Shown here: positions 3,769-5,207 of the stretch, one piece after another
Layout of the letters: each line of letters starts with the position of its first letter
How positions within the stretch are numbered: the stretch's first letter is position 1
From: Chloroflexota bacterium
GTDB lineage: Bacteria > Chloroflexota > Dehalococcoidia > Plut-88900
Direction of reading: 5' to 3'
Assembly: GCA_022566235.1 (NCBI GenBank)
Contig: JADFJI010000190.1
Location: 1-5,207 of the forward strand
DNA: 5,207 nt
Position numbers and translations under genes: made by a program
The notes under the pieces: generated by a model
Databases searched by the model: none
What the model saw: only the letters and a program-made list of their open reading frames with translations
What the model was told of the DNA's origin: nothing

Positions 3769-5207
3769 ATGGACGAACTTTTCGGCGTACCTGTACCCGA
3801 TTTGGCCCTGGCCCTGGGTTTCATCTTTTCCCTCTTCGGTCTGGCCTTGGTCTTCATTGCCGTGAGAAATCCCATCCTGGTCAAAATGGCGATGCGCAAC
3901 GTTCGCCGGCGTCCGGCCCGAGGCCTCCTGATAATCATCGGCCTGATGCTCGCCACGGCAATCATCACCAGCGCCTTCACCACCGGCGACTCCATTACAT
4001 TCAGCATTAAGAAAAACGTTATAGACAGTCTGCTCTCCCTCGACGAGATTATTCGAATAGACGAGGACTCTGAGGTATGGGAGGGGCTGCCCCTCCCAGA
4101 GGATTTCTCCCAGACCACCTTTCAGGAGCTCGCCCCCATCCTGGATGCCGACCCGGACATCGACGGGGTGTTGCCCGTCCTGGTGGAACAGATCGCCGTA
4201 GTCAACCTTCGTAGCCAGCAGTTCGAGATCAACGCCCTCTTCTCAGGCCTGGACCCGGCCAGGGCCGCTGCCTTCGACACCCTGGTCGACACCGAGGGAA
4301 GGCCCATTGACCTGGCTTCCCTAGGCCCCAACCAGGTCTATATCGATAAGGATGGCGCCGCGGAGCTCGATGCCGTCGCCGGAGATACTCTGGGGCTGGC
4401 CCTGGGGCCCGAAAACCTGACCCAGATGTCGGTCAAGGCCATCGTAGACGGATGGTATTTCAAACGGGACGAAACGGAGGTCGTGCTCCTGGTCTCCCTG
4501 AGCCAGGCCCAGAGCCTGCTGGGCATGGAGGGCCGACTCTCGGCCATCCTCATCTCCAACCTGGGCGATGAGTCCAGTGGCGTGGACCGCACCTCAGCAG
4601 TCGTGGAACGGATCGGGGAACTCCCGGCCTTAAAGGGAGCGGGGCTGGAGGTCTTCGACATTAAGAGGGAGCTTATCGACCTTGCCAATGATATCGGCAG
4701 CATCTTCGTCTCCTTCTTCACCACCTTCGGACTCTTCTCCATCGGTGTTGGGCTGCTTCTGATTTTCCTCATCTTCTCCATGCTGGCCGCAGAGCGCAAA
4801 GCTGAGTTGGGGATGGCCCGGGCCGTGGGCATGCAACGCCGTCACCTGGTCCGGATGTTCCTGACCGAAGGAGCGATCTACGGACTCGGCTCATCCATCG
4901 TCGGGGTGGTAGTGGGCATCGGTCTAGGACACCTCCTGGTCATAGCAACCTCCGGCGCCTTCGAGCAGAACCCGACAGACGATTTCACCCTCACCCCCCA
5001 CGTGGAGGTTACCAGCGTCCTCGTCGCCTTCTTTATCGGGACTATCATCACCTTCGTGACCGTAGCCTTCGCCTCCTGGCGCATCAGCCGCCTGAACATC
5101 GTCAGGGCCATCCGGGACATTCCAGAGCCCCAACTGGCGCGGGCTGGCCGAAAGACCCTGGTCGCCGGCATCATCCTCGGTGCGCTGGGGGTGCTGATGC
5201 TGTTTAC
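3769..5207 (+). CDS. FtsX-like ABC transporter permease, N-terminal part (cut by right edge)
   Basis: The first 479 residues are present; the frame is open at the window end. Helix 1 is about 10-32, followed by a basic stretch (AMRNVRRRPARG, 41-52) and helix 2 at about 53-71. A large domain of about 240 residues (72-310) should lie outside the membrane; it has no cysteine. Helices 3 (about 311-340), 4 (366-392) and 5 (414-436) form an FtsX core. The cytoplasmic coupling segment AAERKAELGMARAVGM (340-355) is typical of FtsX/MacB/LolC permeases and should contact the ATPase. A further helix begins near 463, suggesting a long two-module permease rather than a MacB ending after helix 4. The start ATG is the first after an in-frame TAG (3760-3762); its ribosome-binding site is weak (AGGT, 8 nt away). 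The substrate is unknown. The extra helix before the usual first MacB helix is noteworthy. Confidence 0.9.
   Translation, partial: MDELFGVPVPDLALALGFIFSLFGLALVFIAVRNPILVKMAMRNVRRRPARGLLIIIGLMLATAIITSAFTTGDSITFSIKKNVIDSLLSLDEIIRIDEDSEVWEGLPLPEDFSQTTFQELAPILDADPDIDGVLPVLVEQIAVVNLRSQQFEINALFSGLDPARAAAFDTLVDTEGRPIDLASLGPNQVYIDKDGAAELDAVAGDTLGLALGPENLTQMSVKAIVDGWYFKRDETEVVLLVSLSQAQSLLGMEGRLSAILISNLGDESSGVDRTSAVVERIGELPALKGAGLEVFDIKRELIDLANDIGSIFVSFFTTFGLFSIGVGLLLIFLIFSMLAAERKAELGMARAVGMQRRHLVRMFLTEGAIYGLGSSIVGVVVGIGLGHLLVIATSGAFEQNPTDDFTLTPHVEVTSVLVAFFIGTIITFVTVAFASWRISRLNIVRAIRDIPEPQLARAGRKTLVAGIILGALGVLMLF

Noticed and set aside
4338..4832. Minus-strand open frame of 164 codons
   Set aside because: It is antisense to the FtsX-like permease and very Ser/Arg/Met-rich, as expected from reading a membrane-protein gene backwards.

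Overview
This window looks like a piece of a moderately GC-rich bacterial chromosome. The content (a lone CaiB/BaiF-type CoA-transferase, a CBU_0592-type small membrane protein, and a LolD/MacB-like ATPase followed by a very long FtsX-like permease with an extra N-terminal membrane helix) would fit a Chloroflexota lineage such as Dehalococcoidia/SAR202. That placement is an inference from gene style, not from a marker gene. I see no rRNA, tRNA, CRISPR array, transposase or phage gene.

Layout. Bases 1-337 (minus strand) hold the N-terminal 112 residues of a PAS-domain sensory protein that runs off the left edge. Bases 338-1002 are gene-poor. They hold a cluster of hairpins just upstream of the PAS gene, a 65-codon coiled-coil-like open stretch without a convincing start (553-750, minus; possibly a gene remnant), a strong hairpin at 787-814, and an AT-rich stretch near 940-1003. 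From 1003 the sequence becomes densely coding. An 87-aa three-helix membrane protein (1003-1266, minus) lies downstream of a complete 404-aa CoA-transferase (1444-2658, minus). A divergent intergenic region of about 320 bp (2659-2978) carries a perfect 18-bp palindrome and plausible promoters for both directions. On the plus strand there follow an ABC ATPase (best start 2979, end 3695) and the first 479 residues of its FtsX-like permease (3769 to the right edge).

How the genes work together. The ATPase and permease clearly form one export or mechanotransmission-type ABC system (MacB/LolCDE/FtsX superfamily); its substrate cannot be read from the sequence. The CoA-transferase and the small membrane protein are co-directional but 177 bp apart, and nothing ties them to the ABC system beyond the shared divergent promoter region. 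The PAS protein appears unrelated to the rest.

The most interesting non-coding signal is in the CoA-transferase leader. One arm of the 18-bp palindrome can pair either with its local partner or with the ribosome-binding region of the gene, a possible translational switch. No convincing new multi-gene system is visible.
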